Shown here piece by piece: positions 1 to 10,156 of a stretch of 64,000 bases of DNA. The DNA is from Pythium myriotylum (lineage: Eukaryota; Oomycota; Peronosporomycetes; Pythiales; Pythiaceae), in the NCBI GenBank assembly GCA_023091665.1, contig JALJCQ010000009.1, positions 1,798,001-1,862,000 on the forward strand, written 5' to 3'. The first letter of the stretch is position 1, and each line of letters begins with the position of its first letter. The notes beneath the pieces are model-generated. The model ran no database searches and was not told the origin of the DNA. It worked only from the letters and a program-made list of their open reading frames with translations. The position numbers and the translations under genes were made by a program.

Positions 1-1179
1 TCGCTGAGCGAGCTCTGGCTGCCACACGGGCAATGGAATTGTCCTTAGGCCCATAAAACCTTGCTGGAGATCTTTGGCCGCTGCCTCAAAAGATGTCTTC
101 AGGAGGTAGGGGAGCTTATACTCGACAAGCGTGTGATCCACATCAAAACCAATCCACGAGTACTTGCGATGAGTGAATATTTCTTGCTGGAACTGCTGGA
201 GTAGTGGCACGTCCAGCGCATGGCGCTGCCGTGCAATGCTGATAGCTTTCAATCGCATGAGGGATGTCATTTGGACGTATGATGACAGAAAGTTACCGTT
301 GTGGTTCTCGACGCATCGGGTCCAGAACGCTTCCAGCTCATCGTCTTTAATCCAGTGCTTGTGGTCTTCTCGCGCAAGTCGTGCAAATTCTGTGGCTGTC
401 GTCGTCGCGAGGAACGCTTCTTGTCGCCACACAAGATACGTGAGCATCACTGTGACGAGCACGACACAGCCTTTGACGAGTACGACGTCGATGATGCGCA
501 CACGCAGCACGAGCGGTAGCAGGTCAGAGATGGCGACATCAAAAAGCGACCAGATGAGCGAGCGGTCGACATCCAACGAGATCATGTGTTTGTAAATGTT
601 CGGGGTTTTGTGGTTGATACAAGCCTCCAAGACATCGCGGTAGATTGCTGACGACTCGGCCCCGGTCGGGATACATGGGCGGCGATTCGACGCGATCTGT
701 TCCCGATAGAGCACGAACGAGAGGATCCTCGCGGCCTCGCTGTTGCTCTTCATTTCAGTCGCGATGGTCTTGGCGAGGCACGAGATGATGTGGACGTTGT
801 ACTTGTCCACGCGGATAGGCAGGTTGGTCGCGAGCGCGTCGACGATCTCGTTCACACGCGTTTCGAGCTCGACGTGCACGAACGACGTGTCCTCTTCCGA
901 CCGCTTGACAGATCCGTCCGCGGTGGCCGAGAAGCTCGCGGTGGTGGCCGGGCCCGCGCGGGACGAGAAGGCGAAGTTCTGCGCGACGATGCTCTTGGAC
1001 TTCTTCTGGACCTCGGCCTGGACGATGTCGAGCCAGATCTTGTGGCGCCGCACGGCGAAGGGCAGCCCGGCCTTGACGGCGATGGACATGTTCTGCTTGG
1101 TCATGCCGTGCCAGATGATGAGGTCATCGTTGAGGCTCTTGCGCTTGGACAGCGTCGTCGCCATGGCGAGTGGAGCCAT
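1..1179 (-). CDS. TBC-like domain fused to HAD-family 5'-nucleotidase (partial, 3' end off window)
   Basis: A single open frame runs leftwards off the window, so only the first ~393 residues are seen. An ATG at 1179 is followed by an in-frame ATG at 1164; either could be the start. The N-terminal ~300 residues resemble a Rab-GAP TBC fold: an opening stretch like the 'GIP..lR..vW' region of TBC domains (WHGMTKQNMSIAVKAGLPF) and a late segment with the spacing of the final TBC helices (around 430-600). The usual TBC arginine (IxxDxxR) and glutamine (YxQ) fingers are not visible, so GAP activity is doubtful. Near residue 335 comes the HAD motif I (WIGFDVDHTLVEYK), typical of cytosolic purine 5'-nucleotidases (PF05761), whose DxDxT aspartates form the phosphoryl intermediate. 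The remaining HAD motifs lie outside the window. The start is 101 bp from the divergent TMEM242-like gene. The nucleotidase call is firm, the TBC call moderate. Confidence 0.7.
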   Translation of the reverse strand, partial: MAPLAMATTLSKRKSLNDDLIIWHGMTKQNMSIAVKAGLPFAVRRHKIWLDIVQAEVQKKSKSIVAQNFAFSSRAGPATTASFSATADGSVKRSEEDTSFVHVELETRVNEIVDALATNLPIRVDKYNVHIISCLAKTIATEMKSNSEAARILSFVLYREQIASNRRPCIPTGAESSAIYRDVLEACINHKTPNIYKHMISLDVDRSLIWSLFDVAISDLLPLVLRVRIIDVVLVKGCVVLVTVMLTYLVWRQEAFLATTTATEFARLAREDHKHWIKDDELEAFWTRCVENHNGNFLSSYVQMTSLMRLKAISIARQRHALDVPLLQQFQQEIFTHRKYSWIGFDVDHTLVEYKLPYLLKTSFEAAAKDLQQGFMGLRTIPLPVWQPELAQR

Positions 1180-1280
1180 GTTGCCGCGAAACGCCGCCGC
1201 GGTTCATAACCGGCCGGTACGAACCTCTCCGCTTGCCTTTCCTGGTCATCCATTGTTCGGAATCACCAGTCGGCGACATC

Positions 1281-2037
1281 ATGGCCGACCGCCCGAGCCC
1301 GTCGGTCCCGGCCGACGACGCGACGCGACTCGTGCAGTTGGGCGCTGCGGCTCTGCTCGGAGGCGGTAGGCGGCGCGGCGCAGCGCTCGTCGTGCGCGGG
1401 GATCTCAGCGAGTGCTTGCCGCAGGATTCTACTACGGCTTCACCAAGCAGCAGCGCGTGGCGGCCAAGGTCGCCGAGGCAGACGCCAAAAGAGCACGCGG
1501 CGCCACGACGCCCCGAGAGCCCGTGAAGCGGACCCACCGCCCGCCGACACTCTTCGAGAGGCAGCTCGGGCTCGACCGACCCCAGCCGCCGGGGAGCGCC
1601 GCGTTCCGAGCGCTCCTCGGCGGCACGATCGCCGCGCTCACGGGGGCGACAGTCTTCGTGCTCGGAGTTGGCGCCGCATTCGGTGCGCGAAATGTAGGGC
1701 AATAATCGATCGGCGGGCAGTGTCGTCAGATGGCTCATGCACGTTTCGTGACAGCCGACAGAGTTTCGGGACCGCATGGAGTACTACCTTCCACGACTTC
1801 GCAAGAATGTGACCGACTCGCTTGGAATCCAGGTACAGATCGCGACTCAGACAATCCCGTGGATAAATACTAAGTGCTCTCCATGTGCAGCCTAAATCTG
1901 TGGAATCTGAGTTCGGAAGTGAGGAAGCCGAGCTAGACCATATAAGCAAGATCTTTGAGGACGCGATGCGTCACGATCTGGCAGTTGAGCAACGGCATCA
2001 GGAAACAAGTGACTTCGAAGCAACAAAACAGCAGTAA
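1281..2037 (+). CDS. TMEM242-like inner-membrane protein (ATP synthase assembly)
   Basis: Four exons (1281-1365, 1425-1693, 1755-1832, 1891-2037) join in frame to give 192 residues; introns are 58-61 nt with GT-AG ends. The protein has two hydrophobic segments. One is near residues 20-36 (LGAAALLGGGFYYGF). The other, near 92-115, is preceded by an S/A-rich 'AFRALLGG' stretch like the 'ALRALGWG' of animal TMEM242. The short third exon (PTEFRDRMEYYLP) matches the 'NDFRSKMQSIFP' region after the second membrane segment of TMEM242, which supports the splice model. An acidic, charged tail follows. TMEM242 helps assemble the c-ring of mitochondrial ATP synthase. The homology is recognised by eye, not by search. 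It is divergent from the nucleotidase gene, 101 bp between ATGs. Confidence 0.6.
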
Positions 2038-2282
2038 GATTGAGAAATTGGCTTTACTTCAAGATGAGGTGTTCATCGCGTTGAGGTTGTTGATTCCAAT
2101 CCCTCCTCTTTTGTTTTTAACGGTGGTAACTTTGGCGTCGTCATCTCCTCCAAGGACATTCCCCACAGAATGCTCAATCTCTTTATCGACGACAAATCTC
2201 GCCGAAAATACTACGTGAGTTGCGCTATTGGACGAGCAAACAAAAGGTCACCACGAAAAGCCGCACAAATTCGATCTTGGAC

Positions 2283-5200
2283 ATGACATCAATCGTCGTT
2301 CGGTATAAGGATAAAAAAGTAGCCGTGCCAATAGACCAGAACCGTGCACAAGTGGAGACACTGGTGGCTCAGGCGCGAGATCTGTTAATCGCAAAGTGGA
2401 ATGCAGAGCTACCCCCGCCAGCAGACTTCACCGTTTGGAGCGTCCGGCTACAGCGTGGTAAGAGCTAAGATGAAGCGTGCGCCATTGTCTTGTCCAACCT
2501 TGCATTCTTACAGAGCTAGGGCCGACCGATCGTGTGGTCCGTGATGAAGTCATAGAGCTGCGTGCTACCAAGAGCCTGAACGCAGCAACTATTCCCGACC
2601 GGAGGCGAAGTATTCGTGCAACCCCTTCACTCAAGCAAGATCTCCGGCAGAAAACACTCTCAGCAAAGAAGTCTTTCACAGCGAAAAAGGGCATCAGCCT
2701 TGCAAGTTGCCCACCGGGTCTGCCCGGTTGTCGACTCGGTATCTTTGATGTGGCACCCCTCAAAGTTGACGAGACTCCCCTCACATTTCGTTTTCGCCCA
2801 CCACGTCTATCTCTCTCTATTCGACTTCTTCCCTATGAACAGACACAATCAACATCAACTGTCACCGGGCCGTTGTACTCATGGTCCAGTCCAATGAAGT
2901 TTTATCACGTTGACCCAACGCGCAGCGGTCTCCTTTTTTTGGTTTGTGTCTACGATGAGCCGCTACTAGGCAGTCGAACTCACATTGGAAACGCCTTTAT
3001 CGCACTGGAAGCTGTTCTCGACTCACCAGGAATCCCATCTACGCGTTGGGCCCGCATAGATCCAGTGACCGACGACACCACTTCAAACATACTCCACGAA
3101 AGCCGTCTTCTCGTTGCGATATGCTTTCATCCGAAAGTATCTCATGGACCGACTCTTCGTACACTTTTACACACAATCGCCCACGCTGATGTGGAACCTG
3201 TGGGATCCGATGCAACGAGACGAGATACTGCTCGAAGTCAACAATCGCTCGTTCACAAGGTGATGGGCAAAGTAAAACGCCGCAATGGTGTTCGCGTAGT
3301 GGACTCAGCAGTAGCACCCACGGCTCATTCGCTCCGCCGAGCAAAAGGGGTGTTTTGTTTCAAGCTCTGTGGACTTCATTTGTGCGGTATGCAATGTTCG
3401 AAGACTGGTGGACACTCAACATTGTCGCTTCCTGAGTTTTCACCGACTGCGATCGTGCGGTTCGACGATTTCGAGCATGAAGTAATTGGTCACGCCTCTA
3501 ATTGCGATGGTATGACCTTCGAACATGAGTGGCCAGTCTATAGCTCGTATTCGATGGTCGAATTATGTCTATTTCGGAAAGCAACGTTGCGATCTGGCCC
3601 GGCATCACGGAAGCTGAAGTCTGACGGGTCTCTTGCGGTTAAGGTCGGCCGACTTGCTATATCATGCTTTAGAATCCAGGAGCGGTACGCCTTGTCATGG
3701 ACACTGGATAAAATTGATCAAGTGAAAGGGCCAGGGAATATTCCTCCGAAACCCGGTTTTCTGTGGTATCCGTTACTCGACGATGATGAAGAAGAGATCG
3801 GACTTGCGCAGATTGCTGCAGACTACCATGAGGATATATTTGCTCTTGTTGACGCTGACGAGAGTCCTGATCTCACGTATATCTCGCTAGACGAGCGAAG
3901 CTTCGATGCGTCGATTATCCAAAGAAACTTCGAGCGCTTGGATGAGCTCTTCCTGACTTTAAAAGAAGCGAAGAGCTATTTCGACGATATTCTTGACTGG
4001 AAGAGCCCACCACGATCCATAATGACGTGGATGTCAATCAATAGTTATTTCTTCTTCATCTCTGGAGATTATTTGCCACTTCTGGTGTCATTGCTCGCTA
4101 TTGTCGCGCTTTTATCGACGTTGATCTCCTTCATCCAAGGCATGAATCGTCGGAAGTGGATCGAACATAATCCTGGCGCGTCAAAACTACGGATGTTTCG
4201 ACCCATCGCAACACTACGATTTGCACCCATTCGAGGCCATCACTTATCAACCCAGGCGAGTCAGGAAGACCACCCTGACTCGTTCGTTCGAATATATTAC
4301 GAGCCTAACTACAAGAATATTCCAGTTCAACAAGTAGCTGTCACTGAATGCGCACGGCAGACGCAAAATCCAGAATGGTCTACGCCTCAACGTGATTCGG
4401 GCAGGGAGGATTTCATCCGAAGGAACAACGGCCGCTTCAAAGAAATGTTGAGACATCTAACCCCTTACACTCAAGATGCTGTTCTTCATGATGTCGTCGA
4501 GCCGTGGCCTCGCAAGGATGGTAATGTGGATGTCAATGCATTCCGTCTTTCAATCCTTCAACCAGTTGAGGTGGATCCAAACACAGGTGACGAGGTGTTG
4601 GTTGACTGGCGACGCTCACCAGGGACAATTCGGTTTGACGTGCTGCATGACGACTTATCAGAGGCTAGTCCACTTATCGGGCGGGTGCGTGTTCCATTGC
4701 GATCACTAATTACGGACGAAGCTTGTGGTGGTCCTCAGAACGAGTTTGAGCTCACGTTGCCACTTGTGATGCCATCCCGACACGCGAATCTCCCCCTTCG
4801 AGATCATCCGATTGTCCGCGACTCTCAAAATGCTACAGCGACGATTGTTGTACGGATGCAGATGATTTTACGTAATCCGAACGAACGAATAGCACTTCGA
4901 GACAATCTCGCAAGCGAGGCATTGTACGAGGCTGTTGAAATGGAGGTGGAACGGGAGCTGTCGTGGGTTGCGAAGTACCACAAGGCGAAGGATGTCGCCA
5001 AGAACTTTCAGCAATCACTCGGTGCGGTTTGTTCGACCCTGGAGAGACTAAAAAATTTGCTTTTGTGGGTTCATCCGCGCAAGACACTGGTCGTGCTTGT
5101 TGCTGCGCTGGTGGGGTGTTTATGCTTTTTCATTGTGCCGATGAAATACTTCGTGCTTTACTCATCGACTAAAGCAGTACGTGTTGGCATCTTCGAACAT

Positions 5201-5948
5201 TGCACTTCTTGGTGGCCGACGACGCTGTCATGCCCCTAGTTCACGAGAAAGTTTCACAAAGCGATTGATGATGACGTCACTCGCTTTCGAAACTTCCTCG
5301 CAAGCGTTCCCAGTGATCTCGACATGAAAGAGGTAAGAGTGTGCCGAAACGACATCAACCTATGCTTCCCTCTAACTGCCTCAACAGATTTATATGTGGG
5401 AAAACCGAGACTTCCTCAAAGCGAAGGAGCATTCCGAAGCTCAAACGCGACTACAAGCACAGTGGAGCGGATATGTTTTCCGCCAAAGTCGTTCTTGGTT
5501 ACAGAGTTGGCAAGAGCGCTACGCTGCTATTCGTGGTAGCAGACTCGAGTTTTGGCATGTACGTATTGATGCTTAACTTGCTTATCGAGAGGTTGGGATT
5601 GGCAACTGAACATCGCTGAAGTCGATCACCGATGCAAGAGCAGGAATCCCTCCGAAAGCGTCTTTTTTTATATCCGATCGGCTCGACACTTGCTCAAGAG
5701 CAGAAGCTGCTAACATTCCGCGAGACTGTTTTCCGCTCGTAGTGTACGACGTGTCACGACCCATGCTCGCAATCTCACCTGTTGGACGTACGCAACCTGT
5801 GGTTAGTAATCCACCAGCAGTCGACTGATATTTCGTTGTATTGTTAGGTCGTAGAATCATTTGCCTCACGTCCGAAGACTCGGTTGCTACCTTTTCCGAA
5901 GCTGTTCGGAGGTCTGGTGAGCCAATGGCAACGATTAATCCGTCATAG
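2283..5948 (+). CDS. C2-domain / two-transmembrane-region protein with C-terminal PH domain (MCTP-like)
   Basis: Six exons (2283-2457, 2514-5176, 5240-5332, 5388-5558, 5622-5787, 5848-5948) give 1,122 residues with consistent phase. The sequence suggests a C2-like domain around residues 150-235 (FLVCVYDEPLLG), a first hydrophobic hairpin near 570-600, a second C2 around 630-800 (FDVLHDDLSEASPLIGRVRVPL) and a second hydrophobic hairpin near 917-943. The last three exons encode a PH domain: the start (WSGYVFRQSRSWLQSWQERY) and the closing helix are both visible. C2 plus C-terminal hairpins recalls MCTP proteins, which tether the ER to the plasma membrane; a PH domain would add lipid binding. 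The start is uncertain. An upstream exon from ATG 2170 to 2214, joined by a 32-nt GT-AG intron to 2247, would keep frame and add coding-like sequence. Confidence 0.65.
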
Positions 5949-6093
5949 TTTGGCCGTGCGAGTCACACGAGCGCTCATGCAAAACATACAACGATAGCGA
6001 CAAGATGAGTGCGACAGGAAAGGCTGTTTTCGCGAATGTTCGGAGTTGTCGATCGTCGTGCGATCATGTCAAGCTGAGTAGCTAGCGCGTTCA

Positions 6094-8153
6094 TCAAACG
6101 ATTGGTTTGTAAAGACACTCTCGCAGTTGCGCTGATTGCTTCTTTGGCTTGTCGCGACGATGTTGATTGAAGCGTGCGATAAGCTCATCTTTACGCTCCA
6201 CCATTTTTTCCAGCGCTTGGATGTGTTTCCTATTATGATCATGATGTGAGCGCACGTTGCACTTCGTTTTCTAAGAGGATATTACGTACGCACGAACCTG
6301 AAAAATCTCCAGTTGCGAGATACGTACGCGCTCACGTTTTCAACGTGTTCGTGAAAGGCCGCGGAGAGATTGCTGACGAGGTCAGCTACCACGGAGCAAT
6401 GGAGTTGGTCTATCGGCAGATGCAGCGCTGCTCGAGCGGTAGTCACAACTGAAGCCGCCGCATTTGGGTCACAGAAGAAGCTCAAATCGAAGTTTGGTTC
6501 AGTTGAGCCCCCAGGGGACTCAAACGAATCCGTCACCATCCCGATTTTTCCTGTTTGACTCACAGGTACTAGATGTGGCCGGGAGGATTCCCTGCCTGGA
6601 CTATTGCCGCCATGATCTGGAAGCAGAGGCAGCAGGCTTGATGGCTTCTGAAGCAGCGAACACGATAGCGATGTCGCTAACATGTTATCCGAGAATAACG
6701 AGTGTGTCACCTCTGGGCGCATCTGAAATGCACATCGACAGGATTCAGACAATCTACGGAGCTCATTTGTTTGCGCGACTACGCTCTCTGCAGCTGACAC
6801 AACGCTTGACACAATTCGTCTCAAGTTTTCGTGAGCAGCCTCACGGAGACTTTGCTCCAAGCGATCGCACCAAGTTTTGTGGTAGCTCCGCTGAGCCTCC
6901 TCTAATTCTGCAACCTTCTGCTCTAGTTGCTTGTTCATGGACTCAACTGACTGCAATCGCTCTCTGTTCACTGACAATTTTCGGTTGAGACGTTCGACAA
7001 GAGAAGATTGTCCGTTCAGCTCTTCCTGCAGGCTCCACACTACTGAGCTTTCACTGTGCAGTGCCTTCTCGAGGCGGTTGCATTCCTTTCGAAGCGTCTC
7101 AGTCTGTCGGTCGATTTCAATCTGAATATTCTTGCGGTCTCGCTCCGTCTTGGCGATTCGTTTGGCCCATAGATGCCTTTCCGAAGCGACGGAGTTCTCT
7201 GCATCAAGCTGCTTCTTCACAGCAATATCGCGCTCACGCTCTGCTTCCAGCTGGGCCTGGTAGGCTTTTCCTTGATCTAACTCGGCAAGTCTGGTTCGCT
7301 CGCGGGCCACGTCGAGGTCGCTCTTCGCTTCATCTCTCAGCCGTATCATCTCTTCCTCTCGCTCACGAAAGCGTGACTCACGCTCTTGGAGCTCATCTAT
7401 AGATGCTTGGGCGCTCCGCCACCCTTCGACAGCGACAAGACGGGCGTTGCTTTCGCCCACGAGCGCTTCTCGGACTTGACTCAACTCGAGTAAGACTTCG
7501 TGATAGTCACTCTTGAGTGAATCGACTTGCTGCCGTAGTGATGCCGTTTTTGCCAGGAGATCATCTCGCTCCAGAAGAACTGACTGCTTATCTTCGACCA
7601 ACAGATCTCGCTCGATGCGGATCTCCTCACGATTCTGTTTAGCCATCTTCAGTTGCCCTTGCACGTCACTGAAGTCGCTTTCCACGTCTTTTAGCTGTCT
7701 CTGTGCTAGATCGCGTTGTGCTATGGCTAGATCTCGTTCGCTCTCGCACGAGTGTTTACCACCGTAGTGGCGAAGCTGGAGTGCCAGATCCACGTTTCCG
7801 TAGTGTGTTGCGAGGTCTAGCGGAGTTTGACCGCTTGTATTCTTGTTGTTCAGCTCTACACCTCGGCGGATAAGTGCCTCCATGATCTTCGGACGATTCC
7901 AGATCGCCGCCATGTGAAGTAATGAGTTCCCACCAGCATCGGCCATGTCGATCAGGGAAACGCGCAACGCTGTCTCGACCTCTCCAGCGATTGCAAGGAT
8001 ATACTCGTCGGAGTCCTCCGCATTCCATAGCCCTTCATTATCAAATAGGTCCGCGAGAGTCCTACTCGAAGTGGTGGTAGCTTGAGGTGGAGGGCCACTA
8101 GCGTATTCCACTGCTTGACTGAACGAAGAGATCTCCTCTCCAACAGAGTCCAT
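6094..8153 (-). CDS. Ankyrin-repeat and long coiled-coil protein
   Basis: Two exons (8153-6336 and 6270-6094, 65-nt intron) give 664 residues. About two ankyrin repeats lie at residues ~70-133 (NSLLHMAAIWNRPKIMEAL and SGQTPLDLATHYGN). Residues ~140-430 are an almost unbroken Glu/Arg/Gln-rich coiled coil, probably a dimeric rod. The C-terminal third is less ordered, and the last exon is basic. Just downstream on the same strand is another open stretch with a hydrophobic run followed by a short charged tail (about 5955-6015). It could be a membrane-anchor exon, but I found no splice pair that joins it in frame. Family and function are not recognised; a cytoskeletal, centrosomal or organelle-tethering scaffold is only an inference. 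Stop codons of this gene and the preceding one are 145 bp apart. Confidence 0.7.
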
Positions 8154-8211
8154 AATGAAGCGCTACTCAATATGAATGGGCTCTGTGAATCGAAGCAAGT
8201 GTATTTAAGCC

Positions 8212-8629
8212 TCACTGAGAGTACGCTCCACCAACTGAGGTAGTATTTTCAGCGGATGGATACCTGGTGGACTGGTGTGAAGCCAATGTTAGCTGTTGGT
8301 GCTCCTCCCGCCACTGTGATCATTTGATGAAGGATTCGGTCATTGCGTCGCCCATCTGCTTCACAAGCAACCAGCCCATACTCTAACCTCGACCATGCGC
8401 TCCTTTGAGACGCCAAGCTGTGCACGCACTGCAGCCCGCTTGGCAGCAAGGTGCGCTAGCTCACGCTGCGTTTGCTCTCGCATTGCTGCACACTTCCGTC
8501 GGAAAGCTTCAAGCCGGCAAGCTACTACCAGAGATAACACCATCATTCGTGTGCATCGCTCGTTTGTTAAGCATCCTTACATTTTTCTTCGTGACTTCTA
8601 CTCTCTTCCTTGACAGTGATATCGTGCAT
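8212..8629 (-). CDS. Small coiled-coil protein (96 residues), unidentified
   Basis: Three short exons (8629-8581, 8521-8382, 8313-8212) with 59- and 68-nt GT-AG introns join in frame to 96 residues. The middle exon is a strong amphipathic helix (RLEAFRRKCAAMREQTQREL) continuing through an Ala/Arg-rich stretch. The ends are polar. An alternative donor 6 nt upstream (exon end 8388) would drop two residues. The size and single coiled coil would suit a subunit of a multi-protein complex, but I do not recognise the family. It sits 58 bp upstream of the ankyrin/coiled-coil gene on the same strand. The model rests only on frame, splice signals and protein-like composition. Confidence 0.45.
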
Positions 8630-8817
8630 TTTGCCCTCCTGGCAATTACAAGAAATAGGATCACGACGACCCTTCGACAACAAAAAGCAACACTCCAACA
8701 ATCCAGCAAGAAAACGAAGGAGAGTATGAATTTTTGTTGATAGTCTTGTATCCGAGGCATTGATCAAGATGTTTGTCTACCTGTGGCGATCGGATGTACA
8801 GATACTCCAACTTTCGA

Positions 8818-9993
8818 TTAGTCGAATTTGCGGCTGCCGTTGCTGGTGGTGAACTTGGCATACAGCAGACTGTCGCGCTTGTTGTCCATGTTGCACATCG
8901 TAATAATCACCAGCAGCAGCACGGCACCGAGCAGAACCGATGTCCACAAAACAATCTGGTACTCCGCGATGTCGTTGATATCCACATCACTCTTGGTACT
9001 GTTCGTGTCCGAGTCGTCGTCATCATCTTCATCATCGCTGTCGTCTTCATCAGACGAACTACCGATCTTCTCGTCAAAAGAGAGAAGCATGCGACTGTAG
9101 GCGATGACCGAGTCCAGAACTTTAGGCGACGAGGACGAAACTGTTTTGCTGAATGAGGACTTGCAGTTGGTTGCCACAACCTGTGCACCACTGCTTGTTG
9201 GGTATGTAGTCTGCAACTCCGCCAAGAGCGCCTTGATCTCTTTAGCAACTGCACTGCGGGCCTGCGTTTGTTTTGCAGTCTTCAGACCCGAGAGACTGCC
9301 GAAACTCACTGCGTAGAACGCACTGGGCGTGTTCTTGTTGGCCGCGATGCTGGCTGTGAAGGCGCGCACCTGTGCTAGCTCCTGCGCTACCGCAATTTCG
9401 GCATTGACGGTTCGATCCAAAAACGAGTACTCCTTGAGTACGACGTCCAACTCAGATGCTGATGCCACAGTCGCGGGGAGGACGTCTCGAGTGCACACCA
9501 TCTCACTTCCTGCGCACTGGATCGAGACACCGACGGCCTGCTTCAGTCCACGAGCGATCGCCGCAGGGATCTTGGGACTCGAGCCAACAGGAATCTCCGA
9601 AGTCAAGTCGAAAATCATGTGGTAGCCGCTGGTTGCGTCCTTGTCCACGGCGTCAAGCACTGCCGCCTCGGCGCTGTCGACGAAGACCATCGCGTACGCC
9701 TTGACGTGTGAGAAGACGTCGGCCTGCACGGGGCTCTCCACGACGAGTTGCTTGTTGGACCCACTCGAGGATTGCGAGACGCTTCCAGTCGGCAGCCCGA
9801 GCGCGTCCATGGCGAGCTGGGCGAGGCCGGCGGGCGAGAACGCGCGCGCGAGCGCCGGCGGCTGAGACGCCGTCGCGACCGCGTCGTGGACGAGCGACGC
9901 GTGCGCGCCGACGACCAAGACGCGGTCGCTCGCGGCGGAGGCGGCGGAGGCGAGGCAGGCGGCGGCCACGAGCGACGAGAAGCAGCGGCGCAT
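8818..9993 (-). CDS. V-ATPase accessory subunit, ATP6AP2/Ac45-like
   Basis: An intronless 391-residue type I membrane protein. It begins with a signal peptide (RRCFSSLVAAACLASAASA), has a ~300-residue lumenal domain, then an Asp/Ser-rich acidic linker (~residues 308-335) and one membrane span near 345-365. The short cytosolic tail carries the NMD...DSLLYAKF signature, which closely matches the end of animal ATP6AP2 (renin receptor: NMDPGYDSIIY) and related Ac45/Voa1 proteins. That tail is the basis of the call. These proteins help assemble the V-ATPase Vo sector in the ER and Golgi. The lumenal part is too diverged to classify by eye. The gene is divergent from the aminotransferase gene, with 163 bp between ATGs and a GC-rich spacer. 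Confidence 0.7.
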   Translation of the reverse strand: MRRCFSSLVAAACLASAASAASDRVLVVGAHASLVHDAVATASQPPALARAFSPAGLAQLAMDALGLPTGSVSQSSSGSNKQLVVESPVQADVFSHVKAYAMVFVDSAEAAVLDAVDKDATSGYHMIFDLTSEIPVGSSPKIPAAIARGLKQAVGVSIQCAGSEMVCTRDVLPATVASASELDVVLKEYSFLDRTVNAEIAVAQELAQVRAFTASIAANKNTPSAFYAVSFGSLSGLKTAKQTQARSAVAKEIKALLAELQTTYPTSSGAQVVATNCKSSFSKTVSSSSPKVLDSVIAYSRMLLSFDEKIGSSSDEDDSDDEDDDDDSDTNSTKSDVDINDIAEYQIVLWTSVLLGAVLLLVIITMCNMDNKRDSLLYAKFTTSNGSRKFD

Positions 9994-10156
9994 GGCAGAG
10001 GCGAGGCAGGGGAGCTCTTCGTGCTTTGAGCTCGTCGGCGAGGAAAGATGTCGTTGCAGAGGAAACGAATAACCTCAAAGCTGAGGTTGGACTCCTCGCC
10101 CCAAAGAACGCTCCCGAGCCGGAGGCTAATGGACGTCAGTCATTAGCCTCTCGCCA

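Noticed and set aside
173..1369. Several plus-strand open frames of 140-208 residues
   Set aside because: They are antisense shadows of the GC-rich nucleotidase gene and show no protein-like pattern.
5949..6093. A possible transmembrane tail exon for the ankyrin/coiled-coil gene
   Set aside because: The hydrophobic stretch is real, but no GT-AG pair of normal size joins it in frame.
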